Assembly: GCA_002366795.1 (NCBI GenBank) | Contig: DFBX01000079.1 | Span: 1-56,902, forward strand | Source: Rhodobacteraceae bacterium UBA3069 | GTDB taxonomy: Bacteria; Pseudomonadota; Alphaproteobacteria; Rhodobacterales; Rhodobacteraceae | Direction of reading: 5' to 3' | Length of the DNA stretch: 56,902 nt | In this document: positions 1 through 6,818 of the stretch, one piece after another | Layout of the letters: the number at the start of each line of letters is the position of its first letter | How positions within the stretch are numbered: position 1 is the first letter of the stretch | Program-made: the position numbers and the translations under genes | The notes under the pieces: generated by a model | Databases searched by the model: none | What the model saw: only the letters and a program-made list of their open reading frames with translations | What the model was told of the DNA's origin: nothing

Positions 1-1
1 C

Positions 2-805
2 CGAATTTCGGGGGGTAGCTCAGACCTTCTCTTGGACACCCTACGCGGCATTCATGACAAAGGTTGGATCCCTGGTCAAAGGATGCATTCTGACGGCAGT
101 GTAAGGCCATACGCCGCCCAGAACGGAGGTGGCTACACTCTTGAGGCCGAGCTGGGCATCATTCCCAATGGCATTGCTGAACCGGATTTTCTGGGGTGGG
201 AAATCAAGCAATACGCTGTGCGAAATTTCGTGAATTTTCGGGCCACCTCTCCGGTCACCCTAATGACGCCTGAACCGACTTCTGGAGTGTATGTGGACGC
301 TTTCGGAACATTCATGCACGACTACGGGTATGACGACACTAAGGGTCGTGTTGGCCGTCGAAATTTCGGTGGAATATACAAGTGCGGGGGTGCACCTCAC
401 GCAAGGACTTCCGTCCGTATGATTGTGGAAGGGTATGATCCAGGAACGGGCACAATCGACGATATGGGAGGGAGCATTCTGCTAATTGACCCCAACGATC
501 GTATTGCAGCCGGCTGGGCGTTCAAAGATCTGCTGAATCATTGGAACCGAAAGCATGCCCAAGCCGCTTATGTTCCCTCAGAAGCCGTTGGAACGCCAAG
601 AGAATACCGATACGCGGACCGAGTTCAGCTGGGAAAGGGCACCGATTTTTTCCGTTTCATGCGTCTCGTCAACCAAGGGAACGTTTATCTCGACCCTGCA
701 CTAAAGATTGAAAATGGTCGCCAAAAAAAGCGAAACCAGTTTCGCGTCTCCCACGCAAATCTTCCTGAGCTCTACGAGGAGTTTTCGACGGAGCATTTAT
801 TATGA
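2..805 (+). CDS. MvaI/BcnI-family type II restriction endonuclease, 5' end cut by window edge
   Basis: The frame is open from base 2, so the true start is outside the window; the TTG at 32 is only the first start-like codon. The protein resembles the MvaI/BcnI group (MutH-like fold). The region around residues 30-60, counted from that TTG, contains EPDFLGWEIKQ, giving a D-x4-E-x-K active-site arrangement (D52, E57, K59) as known for this family. It would cut specific short DNA sites in the cytoplasm. No methyltransferase is visible to the right; a partner would have to lie to the left. Its composition is poorer in GC than the housekeeping genes, consistent with acquired DNA. It appears to be the last gene of an element adjoining the 960-984 repeat. 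The family call is by motif recognition, not a search. Confidence 0.7.
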   Translation, partial: RISGGSSDLLLDTLRGIHDKGWIPGQRMHSDGSVRPYAAQNGGGYTLEAELGIIPNGIAEPDFLGWEIKQYAVRNFVNFRATSPVTLMTPEPTSGVYVDAFGTFMHDYGYDDTKGRVGRRNFGGIYKCGGAPHARTSVRMIVEGYDPGTGTIDDMGGSILLIDPNDRIAAGWAFKDLLNHWNRKHAQAAYVPSEAVGTPREYRYADRVQLGKGTDFFRFMRLVNQGNVYLDPALKIENGRQKKRNQFRVSHANLPELYEEFSTEHLL

Positions 806-858
806 ACGCTATCGGTTGGAAGTGCGAAGACGAGTTATTGTTCAATTGCGTAGTGAAG

Positions 859-879
859 TGTGTAGCAGAATGTGTAGCA
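859..879 (+). repeat. Paired TGTGTAGCA direct repeats, candidate integrase arm sites
   Basis: TGTGTAGCA occurs at 859-867 and again at 871-879, a period of 12 bp. It lies about 80 bp left of the att core at 960. The pair of GGTGGA repeats near the right-hand core has the same 12-bp period but a different sequence. The pattern fits arm-type binding sites of a different tyrosine integrase belonging to the element on the left. This is inference. Confidence 0.4.
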
Positions 880-959
880 ATGCTGTCGAAAGTATCGGCA
901 TTCCGGCGGTAAATCTTGTGTTTTTCTTTTATTTTCAAGCGACTATCAGAAGTTAGTCA

Positions 960-984
960 TTTGGAAAGTGGTGCCCGGGGGCGG
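960..984. repeat. Left attachment repeat (att) of the tRNA-Phe element
   Basis: These 25 bases are identical to 4825-4849 and begin TTTGGAAAGTGG. The repeat contains a copy of the last part of the tRNA-Phe gene (T-arm end, acceptor strand and CCA). Matching repeats flanking an integrase, one inside a tRNA 3' end, mark the ends of a site-specifically integrated element. The match stops exactly at both edges (959/4824 and 985/4850 differ). Confidence 0.85.
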
Positions 985-1074
985 CACATAACTCCTATAT
1001 CTTGGGGTTTCTCGGTGCATCCCGATTTCAGGGTTTTTCAATATAATAGGGCTTTTTACGGTCTTAGGTGTTCC

Positions 1075-1086
1075 GTGGTGCACCAC
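1075..1086. promoter_or_regulatory. 12-bp perfect palindrome upstream of integrase
   Basis: GTGGTGCACCAC is a perfect dyad 44 bp before the integrase start codon and about 28 bp after a TATAAT-like hexamer. It could be an operator for the element's AlpA-like or winged-helix protein. Function is inferred only from position. Confidence 0.3.
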
Positions 1087-1103
1087 CCTATACTATATGT
1101 TGA

Positions 1104-1135
1104 GGGTGGATAGAAAGGTGGATTGAAAAATGGCA
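1104..1135 (+). repeat. Arm-like repeat, left copy (GGTGGA pair)
   Basis: Two GGTGGA units at 1105-1110 and 1117-1122, followed by TTGAAAA and the integrase ATG. A near-identical block occurs at 4758-4788 by the other end of the element, in the same orientation. Paired short repeats at both ends, each internal to the att core, are what arm-type integrase sites look like. This copy overlaps the integrase ribosome-binding region, so integrase could repress its own translation or transcription. Confidence 0.45.
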
Positions 1136-2332
1136 CGCCCCCTGAACAAGCTGAGTGCAGCAATGGTCAAGAATGCCGCCCCCGGCAAATACTCGGATGG
1201 TGGCGGGCTATGGCTTCACAAGCGGGAAGATGGCGGGGCGCAATGGGTGTTGCGCGTCCACGTCCACGGAAGGCGGCGCGAGATGGGCCTAGGCCGATTC
1301 CCTGACGTATCTCTGAAAGATGCACGCGCCTTGGCGGAACGGTGGCGGGCGCAAGCGGCCCAAGGGATTGACCCGATCAAGGAACGCCAAGCCCAGCGCC
1401 GTGCACAGGCCCGCAATCTGCATGTTCTCAAAGATATTGCCCTAGACGCCTTCGAAAGCCGCAAGGCCGAACTCAAGGGCGATGGGAAGGCAGGGCGGTG
1501 GTTTTCGCCGCTGGAACTTCACGTTCTGCCCAAGCTTGGGAAAGTGCCCGTTGCCGAAATAGACCAGACCGATATCCGCGACACGCTGGCCCCGATCTGG
1601 CATGAGAAAGCCGATACCGCGCGAAAGGCGATGAATCGTCTAAGCATCTGTTTCCGTCACGCCGCCGCGCTGGGCTTGGATGTGGATTTGCAGGCGACGG
1701 AAAAGGCCCGCGCCCTTTTGGGCAAACAGCGCCACACGGTCCAGAATATCCCCTCTATGCCCTGGCAGGACGTGCCCGCTTTCTACCAAAGCTTAGATGG
1801 CGGTGGCGTCACTGAACTGGCCTTGCGGCTTTTGATCCTGACCGCCGTTCGGTCCGATGGAATTCGCCATTGCCACTTGGACCAGATGGAAGGCGATATC
1901 TGGACGGTCCCTGCGGTGCATGTGAAGGGCCGTAGAGGCGCAACAAGCGATTTCAGGGTGCCGCTATCGTCAGAGGCGATTGCGGTCATAGAAGCGGCCA
2001 AACCGCTTGCCCGTGACGGGTTCCTGTTTCCTGGCATCAGGAAAGGCGTGATTTCTGACATGACTATGAGCAAATACATGAAAACCCGTGATCTAGGAGC
2101 ACGCCCACATGGGTTTCGTTCCAGCTTTCGTGTTTGGATGGCAGAATCGACAAACACCCCGCATGATGTGTCCGAAACCGCAATGGGCCACGTTGTGGGA
2201 AGCGCCGTTGAACGAGCATACCGCCGCACGGATTTCTTGGAGCAGCGGCGGGCGCTCATGGAGCGGTGGGCAAAGTTGGTGGCGTCAGGAAATATGAATG
2301 TTGTGAGTTTGGCGAATGGAACTGATCACTGA
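1130..2332 (+). CDS. Tyrosine-type site-specific integrase (DUF4102 / P4 type)
   Basis: Catalyses integration and excision of the element at the tRNA-Phe 3' end. The protein is 400 residues and complete: an N-terminal DUF4102 arm-binding domain (about 1-90), a core-binding SAM-like domain (about 95-200) and a catalytic domain. The catalytic residues can all be placed: R241, K266, H327 and R330 (HGFR), H354 (MGHVV) and nucleophile Y364 (ERAYRR). Length and domain order are normal for P4-like integrases. The start ATG follows the GGTGGA repeat block; there is no strong Shine-Dalgarno sequence other than that purine-rich stretch. Unusually, the gene sits at the end of the element away from the intact tRNA and points into the element. 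The 3' end overlaps the next gene by 17 bp, so they are co-transcribed. Confidence 0.95.
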   Translation: MARPLNKLSAAMVKNAAPGKYSDGGGLWLHKREDGGAQWVLRVHVHGRRREMGLGRFPDVSLKDARALAERWRAQAAQGIDPIKERQAQRRAQARNLHVLKDIALDAFESRKAELKGDGKAGRWFSPLELHVLPKLGKVPVAEIDQTDIRDTLAPIWHEKADTARKAMNRLSICFRHAAALGLDVDLQATEKARALLGKQRHTVQNIPSMPWQDVPAFYQSLDGGGVTELALRLLILTAVRSDGIRHCHLDQMEGDIWTVPAVHVKGRRGATSDFRVPLSSEAIAVIEAAKPLARDGFLFPGIRKGVISDMTMSKYMKTRDLGARPHGFRSSFRVWMAESTNTPHDVSETAMGHVVGSAVERAYRRTDFLEQRRALMERWAKLVASGNMNVVSLANGTDH

Positions 2333-2903
2333 CAAGCAACGCTTCCTAGAAGCTTTCCGCGCCCGAAGTGAGCAATTGGCTGATGGCGTTCAGTCAGGCG
2401 ACAGAAACATGGCTTGGGCAAGCCTTGAACTTCTCGCTAGCGTGTTCAGCGTCTTTAACGCTGAAGAACCGATTGACTGCGATGAACTCAAGTCGGCTTA
2501 TCCGGTAAAGGACTGGCGAGAGAGGCAGGCAATTATCCCTTTGGCTTTTCTCGAACCGCTAGTTGAGGCTTGGGCAAGCTACAAGCAGGACGGTGACAAA
2601 AGAACTCTTGGTGAAGTCTTGGGCTTAGAAGGTGGCGGGCAAGGCAAAACTCCAATCGCCGCTCTAGAGCAAATTAAGGACCGCCACCGCAAGCTCTCCA
2701 ATTTAGTTGTGGTCGATATCGTATGGCAATCCCTGCAAGGTCAGCCGATCACACAAGATGCAGCTTTTCAAGGTGTGGCGGATTCGGAAGGGGTTTCTTT
2801 GGAAACGGTGCAAAAAGCGTTTCGCAAACACGGCCCCAAGTCCATTAAGGCACTGAAAGACCTAGGGGTATTTGCTTCGGGAAGTGAATACCCCAGCGAT
2901 TGA
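2316..2903 (+). CDS. Unknown protein encoded with the integrase
   Basis: I do not recognise this family. It encodes 195 residues, starts 17 bp inside the integrase 3' end in another frame, and is therefore translationally linked to it. The sequence is mixed charged and helical, with no signal peptide or membrane segment. Near the C terminus, residues about 160-185 (GVSLETVQKAFRKHG) resemble a helix-turn-helix recognition segment, so DNA binding is possible. Because it is in the same operon as integrase and just upstream of an AlpA-like gene, a role in excision or replication of the element is plausible but unproven. Confidence 0.75.
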   Translation: MELITDKQRFLEAFRARSEQLADGVQSGDRNMAWASLELLASVFSVFNAEEPIDCDELKSAYPVKDWRERQAIIPLAFLEPLVEAWASYKQDGDKRTLGEVLGLEGGGQGKTPIAALEQIKDRHRKLSNLVVVDIVWQSLQGQPITQDAAFQGVADSEGVSLETVQKAFRKHGPKSIKALKDLGVFASGSEYPSD

Positions 2904-2934
2904 ATGCTATCGGTTTCCCACTGTGCCCTAATGC

Positions 2935-2958
2935 TTGCACGGCGACATTGCCGTGCAA
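2935..2958 (+). promoter_or_regulatory. 9-bp perfect inverted repeat before the AlpA-like gene
   Basis: TTGCACGGC and GCCGTGCAA flank a 6-base loop, 14 bases before the AlpA-like ATG. There is no T-run after the stem, so an operator or an mRNA hairpin is more likely than a terminator. Confidence 0.4.
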
Positions 2959-2972
2959 CATGGAGCATAGAA

Positions 2973-3143
2973 ATGCGTTATCTGTCTTTTCGCGACCTGC
3001 AGGAGAAACTCGGAGGCCGTGGACGCAGCACGATTTACCGTGATGTTGAAACGGGTCGCCTTCCCAAGCCGATCAAGATTGGATCTCGCCTGTATTGGGC
3101 CGAAGCCGATATCGACGCCGCCATCCAATCAAACGCTGGATAA
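2973..3143 (+). CDS. AlpA-family DNA-binding regulator / excisionase-like protein
   Basis: A 56-residue protein with the MerR-like winged helix of AlpA/excisionase proteins: MRYLSFRDLQEKLGG, then RSTIYRDVETGRLPKP and a C-terminal wing ending WAEADIDAAI. AlpA proteins activate or repress integrase expression and can act as directionality factors. The ATG at 2973 is chosen because family homology begins there; an in-frame ATG at 2904 would add 23 unrelated residues and cross the inverted repeat at 2935-2958. It is the likeliest excision regulator of this element. Confidence 0.85.
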   Translation: MRYLSFRDLQEKLGGRGRSTIYRDVETGRLPKPIKIGSRLYWAEADIDAAIQSNAG

Positions 3144-3255
3144 GACCCAGCCCCGCCTGCGCAAACGCGCTGGGCGGTGGCCGGGAATGTTCTGCTCATG
3201 GAACCTCCAGACCATACGCCCTGCGCCTTTTCAAAGCAAATGAAAGGCCAAAATC

Positions 3256-3564
3256 ATGGCACAAAATCCAGTTTGGGGCGCAGCCCCTTTCAAAGTCACC
3301 TGCAGCAACGACACCTCAAAAACCGTAGTCGTCATAGGCCGCGACAGATGGGCGCTGGAATGCCTCATCGCGGCGGGGGAGCGGGGTTGCACTCCGATTG
3401 ATACCCCAGGCCCTAGGTGGAGCGCCTATGTCCATTCCTTGCGCGAAATGGGTGTCGAGATTGAAACCATCACCGAAACGCACAGCGGCCCCTTCAAGGG
3501 TCACCATGCGCGCTACGTGCTGCGCTCTAAGGTGCAGCACATAAAAGGGGAAGATGCGCAATGA
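3256..3564 (+). CDS. Small winged-helix-like protein of mobile elements
   Basis: A 102-residue protein. The C-terminal part, about residues 35-90 (CTPIDTPGPRWSAYVHSLRE then GVEIETI), looks like the small helix-turn-helix/winged-helix domain often found in alphaproteobacterial prophages and islands; this is recognition from memory. The start at 3256 has no strong ribosome-binding site. Its stop overlaps the ATG of the next 42-codon frame (ATGA), so these genes form an operon. Probable role is DNA binding within the element. Confidence 0.65.
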   Translation: MAQNPVWGAAPFKVTCSNDTSKTVVVIGRDRWALECLIAAGERGCTPIDTPGPRWSAYVHSLREMGVEIETITETHSGPFKGHHARYVLRSKVQHIKGEDAQ

Positions 3565-3689
3565 GGCAAGCGCCGCAACCCCGCCCCGTCCAGCGCGACC
3601 CTTGGGAATTGCGTCTGATCTGCAAACACGGCTTGCCGCCCGCTTTCGCCCGCGCACATGCCGATATCCGAAACGCGAGGCCCGACTAA
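3561..3689 (+). CDS. 42-residue unknown protein
   Basis: A short frame starting at the ATGA overlap with the preceding gene and ending directly against the next ATG (TAA then ATG at 3690). The product is basic and proline-rich (MRQAPQPRPVQRDPWELRL...), with no known domain. The tight packing on both sides is the main evidence that it is a real gene. It may couple translation between its neighbours. Confidence 0.5.
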   Translation: MRQAPQPRPVQRDPWELRLICKHGLPPAFARAHADIRNARPD

Positions 3690-4077
3690 ATGGCGCAACA
3701 ATACAAAAGCTTTAAGCGGGGCTATGTGCGCCACCTTCAGCTTGCCCACTGGATCATGGCAACGGAGGCATGGACTACCATGCCTCCTGGCCCTCGCGCG
3801 CTCTATTTCGAACTCAAAAGGCGCTACAATGGCTTCAACAATGGTGAGATATTTCTAAGCCACCGCGATGCGGCTATCGCGCTGAACATACATCAGCAAC
3901 ACAGTCGGCCCTTGGTTCAACGTGCTAGAGCAGCGCGGTTTCATCCGCATGACCCGCGCACCTCACCTTGGACCCTCTGGCGTTGGTCGCTGCTCTACTT
4001 GGGCCTTAACTGAGGCTCGAACTATAGATGGCGGCAAGGCGAGTTTGGAGTTTAAGAAATGGAAAACCCCTGCATAA
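3690..4077 (+). pseudogene. Frameshifted winged-helix protein (4-bp ACAT duplication)
   Basis: The ATG frame runs to 4013 (107 residues), but after about residue 66 (RDAAIALNI) it turns into low-complexity nonsense. The sequence at 3886-3893 is a tandem ACAT ACAT. Removing one copy restores a frame that continues SNTVGPWFNVLEQRGFIRMTRAP and ends at TAA 4075-4077, giving about 127 residues. That restored part reads as a winged-helix domain (recognition helix then GFI wing). The ancestral protein was probably a DNA-binding or replication-initiation-like protein of the element. It starts immediately after the stop of the preceding small gene. Confidence 0.75.
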
Positions 4078-4257
4078 ATTCAGTGCATGCCTTGTCACAA
4101 ATATCGTGCATCGTTTCAGCCTGAACGAAGTCGCGCACAAAATATGTGACGCATCGACAAGTTTCTTCCTTACTGCGGCGTCACACAAAACATGACATAT
4201 ATACATATAGCCATATAGCCTCGGATACATTGCCCCTAGGCGGCGATTGCTCAAACG

Positions 4258-4509
4258 ATGAGAAGGACATTTAAATTGGATTCCCATGAACACTCCCCAC
4301 GCATGGTGCCCTGCCCCAAATGCAATGGATACAACGTTACAAACGATCCAAGCATTTCCGATATCATTTTGGGCAGCCACGAATGCAAACAATGCGGCGA
4401 ACGGTTCGAGATGGCTCCAGTGTTTAGGTGGCTTGAGGCTGAGAAACTTTCTGATCGTCTAGAAAGCCTCGAGCGCAGAATTTTGGCGTTGGAATTGCTA
4501 GAGCGCTAG
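4258..4509 (+). CDS. Small zinc-ribbon protein, unknown role
   Basis: An 83-residue frame with two CxxC knuckles (CPKC near residue 19 and CKQC near 43), the spacing of a zinc ribbon, followed by a charged helix (LSDRLESLERRILALELL) that could form a coiled coil. GC content is low compared with the chromosome. I see no good ribosome-binding site, and an internal ATG (VPCPKC preceded by M) is an alternative start. It is isolated from the operon by about 180 bp and is the last gene before the right end. Confidence 0.5.
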   Translation: MRRTFKLDSHEHSPRMVPCPKCNGYNVTNDPSISDIILGSHECKQCGERFEMAPVFRWLEAEKLSDRLESLERRILALELLER

Positions 4510-4833
4510 CCCTTGCGGTGAAAGATTGTTGCCTTCGCTTCAAGCCATGCCAGCAGCATGGGCGTTGTCTGGATAGGCACTGCATGACCTTCTTCGCAAA
4601 CAACCGAGAGAGGACCAATACGCGCGCGCGAGCCGAAGTTTAGCAATACGCGCGCGCAAGCGGTGTTTGCTTTCTCGAAGGGGACGCTCGCGAAGGGCTT
4701 GCACTGATTTTCTAAGCCCAATCGGCGCTCGCGATTCATGAAGTAGCGCCGCCAAAAGGGTGGACGAAAAGGTGGATTGAAAATGGCATAAAACCGAATT
4801 TTCTTTACAAAGCAACTACTTGCTTTTGGAAAG
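4510..4833. other. Right end of the element, no clear gene
   Basis: A non-coding stretch of 324 bases. It contains two copies of CAATACGCGCGCGC (near 4616 and 4646), the second GGTGGA arm-like block (4758-4788) and the start of the right att repeat. A minus-strand frame at 4506-4739 has no recognisable features. No promoter stands out. Confidence 0.5.
4758..4788 (+). repeat. Arm-like repeat, right copy (GGTGGA pair)
   Basis: GGTGGA at 4759-4764 and 4771-4776, followed by TTGAAAATGGCA. It matches 1104-1135 almost base for base, even including the ATGGCA that begins the integrase gene at the left copy, but here the frame stops after two codons. It lies about 50-65 bp from the right att core. 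Confidence 0.45.
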
Positions 4834-4849
4834 TGGTGCCCGGGGGCGG
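4825..4849. repeat. Right attachment repeat (att) inside tRNA-Phe 3' end
   Basis: Identical over 25 bases to 960-984. From 4834 onward it is the 3' end of the tRNA-Phe gene, read on the minus strand. This is the junction where the intact tRNA meets the element. Confidence 0.85.
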
Positions 4850-4908
4850 AATCGAACCACCGACACGAGGATTTTCAATCCACTGCTCTACCCCTGAGCT
4901 ACCCGGGC
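4834..4908 (-). tRNA. tRNA-Phe (GAA)
   Basis: 75 nt including the encoded CCA. The minus strand reads GCCCGGG acceptor, GCTC/GAGC D-stem, anticodon loop TTGAAAA (anticodon GAA), T-arm with TTCGATT, CCCGGGC, A, CCA. The anticodon stem GTGGA/TCCTC has a T-T mismatch at pair 28-42, where the usual sequence has a G-C pair. The gene is the integration site of the element to its left, and its 3' end is regenerated by the att repeat. Confidence 0.95.
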
Positions 4909-5079
4909 ACGGGTGAACGTCTTGCGTTCGGGTGGAGGCCTTCTAGGGCAGCCACGCGACCATGTCCAGAGCGTTTTTGGACTTTGTGCCGCCTATTTGC
5001 GATGCGGCGGGACGGGCCTCTATATTACTGCGTTTTCGTGGCGTTCCGGGCGGAGGATTCCGTCTTGCAGCGGGGAAAT

Positions 5080-6666
5080 TCAATCTGTCGGCGCGCCGTT
5101 GTAGATCTGCCGCAGGGCGCGTTTGTCGATCTTGTTGACCGGGGTCAGCGGCAAGGGCGCCGGATGAAAGCTGACCTGTTTGGGGCATTTGTAGTGGGCC
5201 AGCCGGTCGCGGGTATATGCGATGATCTGTGCCTCTGTCACCGGGGGCGCAGATTGTGGTGCCGCAGGCGCGATCAGGGTCACGACCGCATGGACCCGTT
5301 CGCCCCAGACCGGATCGGGCGAGCCGATCACGGCGACGGTATCCACGGCGGGGTGGGTTTCGATTACGTTCTCGACCTCGATCGGATAGACGTTTTCGCC
5401 GCCCGTGATGATCATATCCTTGATCCGCCCGGTCAGGAACAGGTAGCCGTCCTTGTCCAGGTAACCGGCATCACCGGTGTGATACCAACCGCCCTTCAGG
5501 GCCTTGGCGGTCAGGTCCGGCTGCATCCAATATCCGCGCATGATATTTGGGCCGCGTACGACCACTTCACCTACCGTGCCTTGGGGGCACTCGGTGCCGG
5601 TTTCGCTCACGATGCGCATGTCCACATAGGGCACCGCCCGTCCGACGGATGTCAGCCTTGCCGCTTCGGGCTCGTCCGGCCCGTTCAGGGCGTGATCTTC
5701 GGGCGGCAGGATGGTCAGGATCGGGCTTGCCTCGGTCATGCCGAAGCCCTGGGCGAACTGCACACCGGGAAAGGCGGCCATGGCGCGGCGCAGCAAGGCG
5801 GGTGGCATGGGCGCGGCGCCATAGGTCAACAAGCGCAGGCTGGTCATGTCGAAATCGGCAAACCGCGGGTGGTCCAGCATCATCGCCAACATGGTTGGCA
5901 CACATTGCACGATGGTCACGCGATGCTCGCTGACCAGCCGCATCAGTTCGGTGACGTCGAAATGCGGCATCATCGCCAAGTGCATTCCCATCAGTGCCGC
6001 CAGATAAATCCGGCTGCCCCCTGCCGTGTGGAACAGTGGGCCGGTCATCAAATGCGCCGCGCCCTGCGGTATACTAAAGGCGGCGGCGGTTCCCATGGCA
6101 TTCGTAAAGATATTGGCGTGGGACAGCATGACGCCCTTGGGCCGGCCCGTGGTGCCGCCCGTGTAGAACAGGATCAGCAGATCGTCATCACGCCCTGCCA
6201 GCGCATCGAAATCGGGCATCGGGCCGGGGCGGTCAAGCGCCTCCTCGTAGGGCTGCGCCCCGCCCTCAAGGTCGCCGCCTGCCTGCCAGACCACCTTGAT
6301 AGACGGGCAGTCGGCGGCCAGCCGCACGGCCAGTTCGGCATGTTCCGCATCAGCCACCACGGCCACAGGCGCGCAATCGGTCAGGCATTCGCGCAACTCC
6401 CCCTCGGAGAGGCGGAAATTCAGCGGCACAGACGCAGCACCGATCAGGGCCGGGCCATAGTAGCATTCCACCCCCGTCGCGGCGTTGAACCCCAGCCAGG
6501 CAACCCTTTCGCCCTGCCCCGCGCCGATCCCGTGCAGGGCGCGGGCCAGACGGATGCAGCGCCCCTGCAATTGCGCCCATGTCAGCGTGCCAAGCGCACA
6601 GGTGACGGCAGGTTGGTCGGGCCATTGATGCGCCGCTTTTTCAAGCAGGTCAGTGATACGGATCAT
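5080..6666 (-). CDS. Acyl-CoA synthetase (AMP-dependent, class I adenylate-forming)
   Basis: Activates a carboxylic acid to its acyl-AMP and then acyl-CoA. All core motifs are present in 528 residues: FYTGGTTGRPKGV at about 167-179 (phosphate loop), GMTEA near 309, YHTGD near 395, and the C-terminal catalytic lysine in VNKIDKRAL (about K512). Length and motif order are typical of medium/long-chain fatty acid ligases; the substrate cannot be told by eye. A G-rich ribosome-binding stretch (AGAGGGGG) precedes the ATG. A MarR gene lies 152 bp upstream on the same strand, a common arrangement for control of aromatic or fatty acid degradation. Confidence 0.9.
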   Translation of the reverse strand: MIRITDLLEKAAHQWPDQPAVTCALGTLTWAQLQGRCIRLARALHGIGAGQGERVAWLGFNAATGVECYYGPALIGAASVPLNFRLSEGELRECLTDCAPVAVVADAEHAELAVRLAADCPSIKVVWQAGGDLEGGAQPYEEALDRPGPMPDFDALAGRDDDLLILFYTGGTTGRPKGVMLSHANIFTNAMGTAAAFSIPQGAAHLMTGPLFHTAGGSRIYLAALMGMHLAMMPHFDVTELMRLVSEHRVTIVQCVPTMLAMMLDHPRFADFDMTSLRLLTYGAAPMPPALLRRAMAAFPGVQFAQGFGMTEASPILTILPPEDHALNGPDEPEAARLTSVGRAVPYVDMRIVSETGTECPQGTVGEVVVRGPNIMRGYWMQPDLTAKALKGGWYHTGDAGYLDKDGYLFLTGRIKDMIITGGENVYPIEVENVIETHPAVDTVAVIGSPDPVWGERVHAVVTLIAPAAPQSAPPVTEAQIIAYTRDRLAHYKCPKQVSFHPAPLPLTPVNKIDKRALRQIYNGAPTD

Positions 6667-6818
6667 CTGTGCGCCCCCTCTGCAGGGGCGTATTGCAACG
6701 CGCTAAGCTGCGGCATGGATAGTCTCCTCCCACGGCATGCACCGCCTTGGGCGGCCTTTGAAGGGATGCTAGTGACGCCGCGAATAGTTAGCAACCGCAT
6801 CAGTGGCGGCATCTGCGA

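Larger units (their letters stand above)
806..1129. other. Gene-free junction between two mobile elements
   Basis: This stretch of 324 bases has no convincing gene. It contains a pair of TGTGTAGCA repeats (859-879), the left copy of the 25-bp att repeat (960-984), an isolated TATAAT-like hexamer at 1042-1047 without a good -35, a 12-bp palindrome (1075-1086) and the first copy of the GGTGGA arm-like repeat (1104-1135), which runs into the integrase start codon. Confidence 0.6.

Noticed and set aside
1019..1047. Promoter for the integrase with TATAAT at 1042
   Set aside because: The hexamer is good but no acceptable -35 element lies 16-18 bp upstream; reported only as part of the gap description.
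4506..4739. A 77-codon minus-strand frame at the right end of the tRNA-Phe element
   Set aside because: No family resemblance and no ribosome site; it only abuts the stop of the zinc-ribbon gene. Not excluded, but unsupported.
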